A program made the translations under genes and the position numbers. From Corydoras sp. C115 (Eukaryota > Chordata > Actinopteri > Siluriformes > Callichthyidae), in assembly GCA_019802505.1 (NCBI GenBank), contig JAFMOC010000027.1:1353501-1417500 (forward strand): 64,000 nucleotides of DNA, in the 5' to 3' direction. Position 1 is the stretch's first letter; each line of letters begins with the position of its first letter. Under the pieces are notes generated by a model that was not told where the DNA came from, made no database searches, and saw only the letters and a program-made list of their open reading frames with translations. Shown piece by piece: positions 60,401 through 64,000 of the stretch.

Positions 60401-63400
60401 GTTTATAAAATTGAAGTTTTTTGGTTTATTGAAGTAACAGTGTTACATATTAAACCACAGTTTTAGCCTTTATATAAAGACTGTGTTTTCTATTTAGCTA
60501 CACATGGTGGCTTAGTGGTTAGTGTGTTTGCTTCTCAGTGCTGGCTATCTAGGTTTGAATCCCAATCTGGGTAACTTTTCATGTCCTCCCCATGTCCGCG
60601 TGGGCTTCCTCTGAGTTCTCTGGTTTCCCACAGTCCAAGAACATGGATTCAAGGTAAATTGGTTGTTCCAAATTACCCCTAATTGACCCTATATAGTATT
60701 TGTGTGTCTGTGTGAGTGAATGTGTGGCCAGCGATGATTTGGCACCCTGTCCTGGGTGTATTGCACAGCGCCCAAAATGTTCTCCCCTGGATAGGCATGG
60801 GAACCCCACACAAACCTAGTATAGGATTAAGCAAAATATAACGAGATGAGATTTTGTTACTTACCATGACCAGTACTTACTTTCCTTTTTTTACTTACTT
60901 TAGTTTTTTTTTTTTTTTTTTTAACCGAATTTCTGTATTCTTTTTTTTTTTTTACAAAATGGAAAGTATTATGTGTAAATGACTGCTCTCAGCAACAAGA
61001 ATCATGGTATTGTTGCAGTCAGTATGTGGAATGACCCACTGGATAGTAATGCCAGGCAGACTTGGCAGCCTATGGTCCTGGCCAAGGATGAGCAAAAAAT
61101 CTTTACACCATCTGTTAAAGGACCTGCCAGATATAATTGGCCTTCACATGCCACAATCACAAATCTCCTGTGGAAGTTAAAGAAAAAAAAAGATCTAAAA
61201 CAGTTTCAGCAGACAATGCATGAATGCTTTTTACCTTTAAAGCTTCGTACATTCTTTATAATGTTGTGTGTTAACTGATCTGCACTTCGCTGGGATTAAC
61301 AAGCATCAAAGCGTCTGCAAATACGAACCTTAAGTGACATTAGAGCAGTGACTGCTCCAGAGATGCATTCAGCAGCATACACCACTCACAAACTTTATTT
61401 AGTATTAAATTGAGGGAAATGGTCCCACAGTGGAGTCCATATGCAATGATGGAATACACAATACCAGTGAAAGTTTGGACACGCCTCGGTTTTTCTCCAC
61501 TTATTGTCTGTTATCAGTTCCACTTACTGTAAAGATGGACTTTTTAGTTCTACAATTCCAGACTGTAGTCCATCTGTTTGTGGACAACAGTACATAATGT
61601 TGTCACATTTACTCTGTTCTCCAATGGTCAGGACCCCGATAGTATCACCACAGAGCAAGTATTATTTGGTTGATGCATTATTCCTATCCCAGCAGTGTCA
61701 CTGAAGTGGAGAAATGAAAGTACAGCAGCATGGCGGAACTGACAATAAATAATCCACCACCCAAATGATACCTTTTCTATGATTGTCCTGACAAATAGAG
61801 AACAGAGAACCAACAGGGGACTAACAAAACAAGAAAACAAATGCGCTACAGTCCGTTATTGTCAAACTACAAAGTCCATCTGGTAAGTGGACGAAATGTA
61901 CAATGAAGCAAGAAGGGGGAGTGCAAACTTTTGACTGGTACTGGCATGTCAGCTTAACTTACTATCTTCAGTATATTTATTGAGGCATACAGAGAGGACA
62001 TTAAAAACAACCAACATCCAAACCCTATGTGATTCACCGGCTGAGCTACGTCGCTTCAGTGTTGCTGCTGGCAACATGACTGCAAATAAATTCCCCTGAA
62101 GAACCCCCAACTAGGTTCTCAAATAAGCTCCTACGAACAGTTTGGTCCAAATGTGCTTATTAAGTGCTTAATTTGGATCTGCCAGTGGAAGACAAAGACG
62201 GATGCTCTGAACACAACTTGAAGCAGGTTTTTAAAAATGCTCTTTGGTCTTTGAATAGATTTTTAGTGGTTAGCATGTTCGCATCTCAGCGCTCGGGATG
62301 CAGGTTCGAATCCCGATCTTGACGTTTTAATGTTCTCCCCTTGTCAGTGTGTGTCCTATGGGTTCTCCGGTTACCGCCCACAATTAAAAACATTGATTCA
62401 AGGTAAACTGGCTGCTCTCAATTGCCCCATATATTCATTCATTCATTCATTCATTCATTATTTTCCGCTTTATCCTATATTAGGGTCGCGGTGGGGTTCC
62501 CCATGCCCATCCAGGGGAGAACGTTTCGGGCACTGGGCAGATACACCCAGGACAGGGCGCCAATCTATCGCTGGGCACACAGTAACACACTCACTCACAC
62601 AGACACACTCTATATGGGGCAATTTGGATTACTCAATTGACTTGATCCATGTTTTTGGACTGTGGGAGGAAACCGGAGAACCCGGAGGAAACCCACACAG
62701 ACACGGGGAGAACATGGAAACTCCACCCAGATGGGGATTCGAACCGGGAATCCCTAGTGCTGAGAGGCGAACGTGCTAACCACTAAGCCACCGTCCTGCC
62801 TTGCCCCATATATTCATTCATTCATTATCTCTTGCTTTATCCTCTACTAGGGTCACGGTGGGGTTCCCAATGCCCATCCAGGGGAGAACGTTTCGGGCGC
62901 TGGGCAGATACACCCAGGACAGGGCGCCAATCTATCGCTGGGCACACACTCACACAGACACACTCTATATGGGCCAATTTGGAGAACTCAATTGACTTGA
63001 TCCATGTTTTTGGACTGTGGGAGGAAACCGGAGAACCCGGAGGAAACCCACGCAGACACGGGGAGAACATGGAAACTCCACCCAGATGGGGATTCAAACC
63101 AGGAATCCCTAGCGCTGAGAGGCGAACATGCTAACCACTAAGCCACCATCCCGCCTTGCCCCATATAGTGTGGGTTTATTTGTATGGTGAGTGAATGTGT
63201 GCTCAGCGATAGTTTGGCACCCTGTCCTGGGTGTATCTGCCCAGTGTCTGAAACGTTCTCCCCTGGATGGGCATAGAGACCCCCCCCCCCCCCCCCCCCC
63301 CCGGGACCCTAATAGAGGATTAAGCATTAGATAATGAACACTCAGCATGTAGTGACAATACTCCATTCTCCTTGAAAAATAAGATGCCCCATCAGTCTCC

Positions 63401-63874
63401 ATCAAGAGCCATCAATGAAAAGCATCGATGCAGCAGACGCAGTACCCGCGCTACACGTGTGCTCCCGTTCCCATGGCAACGGCGGGTTCCTACGCAGCCC
63501 ATCCGCGCCCTGTGCAGCGCTCGCTGGCTTCTCCTCGGGTTTCGTGCTGTCACGTTGACGCCGCGATCTTTTTGTTTCATTTATAAGATCGTTGCAGAAA
63601 CGACCGAGTGAAATCAGACTGATTCAGTACGAGAAGGACAGATGCCCCACCTCAAAGGCCTTTACAGGAGGAACGCGCCGGCCATGCAGGCGCCCCCAAA
63701 TACAGGATCATGACCGGATGAATGAGATGCAGAATAAAAAGCACTCCCTATAAGCGATCAACAAATAATATTACACAGCAGATAAATAAATAAACAAACA
63801 ATAAAAAAACAAAAGAGGACACAATCACTGGCGATGGATGGGTTTCGCTGTCCATATGTCTTTACTCACCTCAT
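30581..63874 (-). CDS. evl: EVL, Ena/VASP-like actin regulator; whole CDS span
   Basis: Thirteen coding exons sum to 1176 nt (391 aa plus stop) with every junction in phase; human EVL is about 416-418 aa. Ena/VASP proteins bind actin barbed ends and speed filament growth at leading edges and adhesions. Seen in order: EVH1 (residues 1-112), which binds FPPPP ligands, with aromatic Y16, W23 and F78 in place; a Gln-rich linker; ERERRSSNS, resembling the PKA site; a proline-rich core for profilin and SH3 ligands (two runs of 6-7 Pro); EVH2 with the G-actin site LAAMIAGAKLRRV, the F-actin site LMEEMNALLARRRKA, and the C-terminal tetramerising coiled coil (DLDKMKQEILEEVVRELHKV) ending RISTT*. Start: ATG at 63872-63874 after a CpG-rich leader with no earlier ATG in the window. 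An alternative first exon is at 52054-52139. Confidence 0.95.
30619..31351 (-). other. EVL intron 12
   Basis: 0.73-kb intron, GTAGGT to TTTCAG; no other feature recognised. Confidence 0.85.
31352..31409 (-). CDS. evl: EVL exon 12 (coiled coil)
   Basis: 58 nt encoding EILEEVVRELHKVKDEIID, the core of the tetramerising coiled coil. Acceptor TTTACAG|GAA, donor GATG|GTAGGT. Confidence 0.95.
31524..31584 (-). CDS. evl: EVL exon 11
   Basis: 61 nt encoding VRPVGSSSDTDASDLDKMKQ. Acceptor TGTGTAG|A, donor AAACAA|GTAAGA. Confidence 0.94.
31666..32015 (+). mobile_element. young V-SINE-type retroposon (copy 10, EVL intron 10)
   Basis: Full-length copy, antisense to EVL. 12-bp target duplication AATATTCTGCAT at 31654-31665 and 32016-32027, about 80 bp upstream of the EVL exon 11 acceptor. 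Confidence 0.92.
32625..32685 (-). CDS. evl: EVL exon 10
   Basis: 61 nt encoding DGAKKPWDRANSAERASLVS. The KPW(E/D)R motif is typical of Ena/VASP. Acceptor CTGCAG|AT, donor TCCAG|GTAAAC. Confidence 0.94.
32862..33209 (+). mobile_element. young V-SINE inserted at the EVL exon 9 splice donor (copy 11)
   Basis: Full-length forward copy, antisense to EVL. Its 12-bp target duplication AAATACCTGATG lies at 32850-32861 and 33210-33221. The right-hand copy spans the exon 9 / intron 9 junction, so the left-hand copy is a spare CATCAG|GTATTT donor on the EVL strand, with the SINE between. Confidence 0.93.
33216..33261 (-). CDS. evl: EVL exon 9
   Basis: 46 nt encoding DDANSSPMSRGQNAS. Acceptor TTTTTAG|GAT, donor CATCAG|GTATTT. 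Reading through the donor continues in frame into the SINE and stops near 33034. Confidence 0.92.
33439..33484 (-). CDS. evl: EVL exon 8
   Basis: 46 nt encoding RKAANQSERDGDNQS; its first base completes the Arg that begins the F-actin site RRKA. Acceptor CAATAG|A, donor CAAAGT|GTAAGC. Confidence 0.92.
33582..33682 (-). CDS. evl: EVL exon 7 (F-actin-binding block)
   Basis: 101 nt encoding PEDSSASGAKNDANRSSGSG and LMEEMNALLAR(R). Acceptor TATAG|CCT. The donor AAG|GTCGAT is weak, but the phase and protein continuity fix it. Confidence 0.92.
33772..34046 (-). CDS. evl: EVL exon 6 (proline-rich core, G-actin-binding block)
   Basis: 275 nt encoding the proline-rich ligand region and TGLAAMIAGAKLRRVQR. 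Acceptor TTCGCAG|GA, donor CAAAGG|GTTTGT (non-consensus after GT). Confidence 0.94.
34272..34345 (-). CDS. evl: EVL exon 5
   Basis: 74 nt encoding a Gln-rich segment and HIERERRSSNS, the equivalent of the EVL/VASP PKA site. Acceptor TTTGCAG|G, donor ACTCAG|GTATGA. Confidence 0.94.
34346..35121 (-). other. EVL intron 4
   Basis: 0.78-kb intron. Around 34600-34900 it resembles a dispersed fish repeat (CACTCCCTAGCCACATTATT); no gene. Confidence 0.7.
35122..35185 (-). CDS. evl: EVL exon 4
   Basis: 64 nt encoding (G)PVVQRQVQNGPTTEELEVQR(R), the linker after EVH1. Acceptor TTCTTCAG|GT, donor CGAAG|GTAGGT. Confidence 0.93.
36268..36306. repeat. perfect inverted repeat, 17-bp arms
   Basis: TATCATATCTATATGAG at 36268-36284 is the exact reverse complement of 36290-36306, with a 5-nt spacer. 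AT-rich hairpin in EVL intron 3; function unknown. Confidence 0.9.
37922..38275 (+). mobile_element. young V-SINE-type retroposon (copy 12, EVL intron 3)
   Basis: Full length with a perfect 14-bp target duplication ATTATTAGAAACTA at 37908-37921 and 38276-38289. Confidence 0.93.
38320..38440 (-). mobile_element. degraded V-SINE fragment
   Basis: Reversed, deletion-ridden remnant keeping CTTGAATCCATGTTGGACTG and the tRNA-like end GCTAACCACTAAACCACC, directly beside copy 12. Confidence 0.7.
38779..38834. repeat. (TG)n microsatellite
   Basis: About 28 TG units in EVL intron 3. Confidence 0.95.
39083..39260 (-). CDS. evl: EVL exon 3 (second half of EVH1)
   Basis: 178 nt encoding [40 protein letters not shown] and the C-terminal EVH1 helix. 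Acceptor CCTTTAG|GTG, donor GATGGAG|GTAAGC. A Tc1 transposon ends 63 bp upstream of its acceptor. Confidence 0.96.
39324..40924 (-). mobile_element. complete Tc1-like DNA transposon
   Basis: 1601 bp flanked by TA at 39322-39323 and 40925-40926. The outer inverted repeats (39324-39355 and 40893-40924, beginning CAGTTGTGATCAAATTTATT) match at 31 of 32 bases. A second, inner direct-repeat copy (TTCAACCCC / GGGGTTGAA) lies about 195 bp in from each end (around 39518-39526 and 40722-40731), giving the IR/DR arrangement of Sleeping Beauty-type elements. It carries one uninterrupted transposase frame. In EVL intron 2. Confidence 0.95.
39543..40559 (-). CDS. Tc1-like transposase, DD34E, apparently intact
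   Basis: 338 aa, typical Tc1 length. It binds the element's inverted repeats and catalyses cut-and-paste transposition into TA sites. Seen: N-terminal paired-like helix-turn-helix region (about residues 1-110) with a GRGRKK basic motif, and an RNase H-like core with catalytic D151 (LWSDETKLELFG), D242 (QQDNDPKHTSK) and E277 (SPDLNPIENLWWDL), with 34 residues between the second D and E. The ATG at 40557-40559 has a good Kozak context (AGCATGG); the four codons before it start with GTG, not ATG. No stop or frameshift breaks the frame. Activity is inferred, not shown. Confidence 0.95.
   Translation of the reverse strand: MVKAREWSQKTREEVIALHKNGNGYKKIAKLLNIPRDTIGSIIRKFKLKGTVETLPGRGRKKILTATAVRYLKRNVEKNPRVTAKELKKDLSDVGTEVSAQTIRRALHNEDARTPRRTPLLTPKNKKSRLQYAKSHVDKPQRFWDSVLWSDETKLELFGTMDQRYVWRRKNQAYEQKNTLPTVKHGGGSIMLWGCFASNGTGKLQRVQGTMNSLQYQEILEENVMESVTNLWLGRRWTFQQDNDPKHTSKSTRAWLNMKGWNILEWPSQSPDLNPIENLWWDLKKAVAVRKPKNVTELEAFAHEEWAKIPIGRCKTLVSSYASRLKAVITGKGCCTKY
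41100..41350 (+). mobile_element. 5'-truncated V-SINE with target duplication (copy 13)
   Basis: Starts inside the central block (GCGTGGGTTTCCTCCGGG) and lacks the tRNA-like head, yet is flanked by AATATCAGATAA at 41088-41099 and 41351-41362. The truncation therefore happened at insertion, not by later deletion. Confidence 0.9.
42934..43102 (-). CDS. evl: EVL exon 2 (first half of EVH1)
   Basis: 169 nt encoding [40 protein letters not shown] and on to KLQDQQ; its first base completes a Ser codon from either first exon. Acceptor GTTTTAG|T, donor CAACAG|GTAAGT. Confidence 0.96.
44306..44649 (-). mobile_element. young V-SINE-type retroposon (copy 14)
   Basis: Full-length reversed copy; 10-bp duplication CATCATCATT at 44296-44305 and 44650-44659, in a CAT-repeat target. 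Confidence 0.88.
44816..45072 (-). mobile_element. old V-SINE copy with expanded (CA)n
   Basis: Reversed diverged copy. Its internal CACACTCACTCACACA stretch has expanded to a long CA array, and much of the central block is deleted. Confidence 0.75.
44943..45001. repeat. (CA)n microsatellite grown inside a SINE
   Basis: About 30 CA units inside the old V-SINE at 44816-45072. Confidence 0.93.
46228..46579 (+). mobile_element. young V-SINE-type retroposon (copy 15)
   Basis: Full length with an extended ATGA tail; perfect 13-bp target duplication TGGTGTGTTTCTG at 46215-46227 and 46580-46592. Confidence 0.92.
46600..46805 (+). mobile_element. old V-SINE-type copy
   Basis: Forward, diverged, with the head TGGTGGCTTAGTGGTTAGCA and B-box GGTTCGAATCC but much of the central block lost; abuts copy 15. 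Confidence 0.75.
48090..48370 (+). mobile_element. old V-SINE, target duplication still visible
   Basis: Diverged forward copy with partial head loss and a GGATGG tail. The 14-bp target duplication ATGATTCTTATTCT at 48076-48089 and 48371-48384 is still perfect. Confidence 0.85.
49286..49485. mobile_element. short hAT-type MITE (probable)
   Basis: The ends TGTTTCTCGAACCTGG and TCAGGATTGAGAGACA are roughly inverted copies around CTGCCCTGCACATTTTAG, a layout common in fish hAT MITEs. The target duplication is unclear. Confidence 0.55.
51386..51470. repeat. (TA)n microsatellite
   Basis: About 42 TA units. Confidence 0.95.
51483..51600 (-). mobile_element. SINE fragment with LINE-type 3' tail
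   Basis: Same family as 7773-7880: ATTTAGCAGATGCTTTAATC followed by GTCAGTAATTAAGGAGGA. No tRNA-like head visible. Confidence 0.55.
52054..52139 (-). CDS. evl: probable alternative first coding exon of EVL
   Basis: 86 nt, ATG at 52137-52139, encoding MDINLQSHRFYFPQIYCEAG then AQVTEYKL and two bases (AG). The donor AGCTCAG|GTAGGT gives phase 2, exactly what exon 2 requires, so the splice would read YKL-S-EQSICQ in frame. The same frame stays open about 40 codons further upstream before a TGA. Out-of-frame ATGs occur upstream, which weakens the start choice. Upstream (52612-52805) the minus strand is GA-rich. I do not recognise the peptide from mammalian EVL. Expression is inferred only. Confidence 0.5.
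52612..52805 (-). promoter_or_regulatory. GA-rich tract upstream of the EVL alternative exon (candidate promoter)
   Basis: Pyrimidine-rich on the plus strand (runs of CTCCCTCCCTTCCCC), hence GA-rich on the EVL strand, 470-670 bp upstream of the alternative ATG. GA tracts occur in TATA-less promoters; this is positional inference only. Confidence 0.3.
53102..53196 (+). mobile_element. V-SINE 3' fragment
   Basis: Forward fragment with ATGGATTGATGCCCTGTCCT and a decayed terminus. Confidence 0.6.
53427..53775 (+). mobile_element. young V-SINE-type retroposon (copy 16)
   Basis: Full length; 10-bp duplication TTATAAGAAG at 53417-53426 and 53776-53785. Confidence 0.9.
55215..55407 (-). mobile_element. 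type-B SINE
   Basis: Reversed copy like that at 26227-26454: tail GATGCTTTTATCCAAAGCG, body GGAGCAATGAGGGTTAAGGG, B-box complement GGGATTTGAACC, head complement CACTGAGCTA. Confidence 0.82.
55962..57015. mobile_element. non-autonomous hAT element with perfect 8-bp target duplication
   Basis: 1054 bp flanked by GTTTACAC at 55954-55961 and 57016-57023. The ends CAGTGATTCTCAA and TTGAGAAGCACTG are inverted repeats of the hAT/Charlie type. Inside are C-runs and a subterminal GCGCCCCCCC motif near both ends, and no transposase frame, so it needs a helper in trans. Confidence 0.88.
57069..57475. mobile_element. second non-autonomous hAT-like element
   Basis: About 407 bp with termini TAGGGCTGTATTCAACTACA and the near-inverted TTGTAGCTCACCCCTA, and 7 of 8 bp target duplication (CTATACAC / GTATACAC). 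Both ends carry ATTCGACTA-type subterminal repeats. No coding frame. Confidence 0.78.
58808..59092 (-). mobile_element. old V-SINE-type copy
   Basis: Reversed, diverged, nearly full length, ending GCTAACCAATGAGCCACTGT. Confidence 0.75.
59545..59780 (-). mobile_element. old V-SINE-type copy
   Basis: Reversed copy lacking its 3' end, with AATCCATGTTTTTGGACTGT and CACTAAGCCACCGTGCTGCC. Confidence 0.75.
60201..60346. repeat. two-copy 73-bp tandem repeat, each copy a hairpin
   Basis: Units begin CTCAACAGCTGGACTCATGG at 60201 and 60274. Each contains GGTTGTCATGGCG, a TTTTAT loop, then CGCTATGACAACC; the pairing extends outward to about 25 bp in unit 1 (GTTGAGAGTG against CACTCTCAAC) with about two mismatches. 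Confidence 0.9.
60497..60848 (+). mobile_element. old V-SINE-type copy
   Basis: Forward, diverged, nearly full length; head TGGTGGCTTAGTGGTTAGTG, B-box GGTTTGAATCCC. Confidence 0.78.
61464..61938. mobile_element. Tc1-type MITE
   Basis: About 475 bp between TA dinucleotides at 61462-61463 and 61939-61940. Left end CCAGTGAAAGTTTGGACACG, right end reverse-complements to CCAGTCAAAAGTTTGCACTC. No transposase. The end sequence resembles widespread fish Tc1/mariner-derived repeats. Confidence 0.72.
62434..62800 (-). mobile_element. young V-SINE inserted in an older SINE (copy 17)
   Basis: Full-length reversed copy bounded by TTGCCCCATATA at 62422-62433 and 62801-62812. Confidence 0.9.
62813..63155 (-). 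mobile_element. young V-SINE at the same target site (copy 18)
   Basis: Full-length reversed copy bounded by TTGCCCCATATA at 62801-62812 and 63156-63167, sharing the middle target copy with copy 17. The two differ by several substitutions and small indels. Confidence 0.9.
63282..63302. repeat. poly-C run
   Basis: About 21 C bases; a likely error-prone place in the assembly. Confidence 0.85.
63467..63480. promoter_or_regulatory. RFX-type X-box (candidate)
   Basis: GTTCCCATGGCAAC differs from the palindromic RFX site GTTGCCATGGCAAC at one base. It sits in a CpG-rich stretch about 400 bp inside EVL intron 1. Confidence 0.4.
63870..63874 (-). CDS. evl: EVL exon 1 coding part (ATG AG)
   Basis: Only five coding bases, ATG AG, then donor GTGAGT. 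Joined to exon 2 it gives MSEQSICQ, the Ena/VASP-type start (compare MSEQSICQ of ENAH). The leader 63875-64000 is CpG-rich and purine-rich near the ATG (AGGAGGAAGATG) and has no other ATG. Confidence 0.85.
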
Positions 63875-64000
63875 CTTCCTCCTTTCTCCTCCGATCTGAG
63901 CAGAGGACCACAGAGAGATGTTCCCGGAGTCCAGTCCCCCGTCCGGACCGATCCCTGTTCCCCTGAACCCGCCGGCTCTGCGCGCGGCTGTCCGGAACGC
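63875..64000 (-). promoter_or_regulatory. evl: EVL 5' UTR / CpG-rich promoter edge
   Basis: High-GC sequence with several CpGs upstream of the EVL start, running off the window edge. The transcription start cannot be placed from sequence alone. Confidence 0.55.

Larger units (their letters stand above)
62258..63345 (+). mobile_element. old V-SINE host split by two later SINEs
   Basis: Left part 62258-62433 (head TTAGTGGTTAGCATGTTCGC, B-box, central block) and right part 63156-63345 (tail with GCACCCTGTCCTGGGTGTAT) form one diverged forward V-SINE. Its TTGCCCCATATA motif is the target of both insertions. A 21-base C-run sits in the right part. Confidence 0.85.
43103..63869 (-). other. EVL intron 1 (20.8 kb)
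   Basis: Long first intron typical of EVL. It holds the alternative first exon, many SINEs, two hAT elements, a Tc1-type MITE, tandem hairpins and microsatellites (listed separately). Stretches about 43.2-44.2, 45.1-46.2, 46.8-48.0 and 48.4-51.3 kb show no coding exon. Confidence 0.8.

Noticed and set aside
60979..61278. 99-residue open frame in EVL intron 1
   Set aside because: No recognisable family, AT-rich codons, no splice or start support.
62422..63167. Regularly spaced repeats considered as a CRISPR-like array
   Set aside because: The repeats are SINE target duplications in a eukaryotic genome; spacers are SINE copies.
43103..63869. Searched EVL introns by eye for miR-342, which human EVL hosts
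   Set aside because: No sequence resembling the mature microRNA or a matching hairpin was seen; a proper computational search was not possible.

Overview
The window reads as nuclear DNA of a ray-finned (teleost) fish. It has vertebrate genes split by GT-AG introns, AT-rich non-coding DNA, many (CA)n and (TA)n microsatellites, and dense young tRNA-derived SINEs of the V-SINE/DANA type, together with Tc1 and hAT DNA transposons. I cannot name the species from sequence alone.

Layout. (1) About 1-5.9 kb, + strand: LRFN5, a synaptic adhesion protein (LRR-Ig-FN3-TM), in two coding exons (789 aa) with a poly(A) signal. (2) About 5.9-17.7 kb: intergenic, with five young V-SINEs between 12.2 and 16.6 kb. 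(3) 17.7-25.7 kb, - strand: YY1, five coding exons with REPO segment and four C2H2 fingers. Exon 1 is CpG-rich and carries an apparent frameshift; a cluster of YY1 motifs lies just inside intron 1. Upstream, the promoter-proximal DNA is tandemly duplicated with a breakpoint inside a SINE. (4) 27.6-30.4 kb: intergenic. (5) 30.4-64 kb, - strand: EVL (Ena/VASP-like), thirteen coding exons that splice in frame to 391 aa, from the ATG at 63872-63874 to the TAA at 30581-30583. A probable alternative first exon lies at 52.05-52.14 kb. EVL introns hold an apparently intact Tc1 transposon (39.3-40.9 kb), two non-autonomous hAT elements (56-57.5 kb), a Tc1-type MITE (61.5-61.9 kb), many SINEs and a tandem hairpin repeat (60.2 kb).

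The genes are not an operon. YY1 and EVL share a strand, EVL upstream, as in the human 14q32 EVL-DEGS2-YY1 block but with no DEGS2 visible; LRFN5 lies tail-to-tail with YY1. YY1 is a zinc-finger regulator, EVL an actin-filament elongation factor, LRFN5 a neuronal surface protein.

Most interesting: a SINE whose 12-bp target duplication copies the EVL exon 9 splice donor; a SINE-mediated tandem duplication at the YY1 promoter that carries most of a TCTCGCGAGA element; an EVL alternative first exon; two SINEs stacked in one target site inside an older SINE; and a LRFN5 tail ending in a PDZ ligand that mammalian LRFN5 lacks. I found no wholly unknown gene system.
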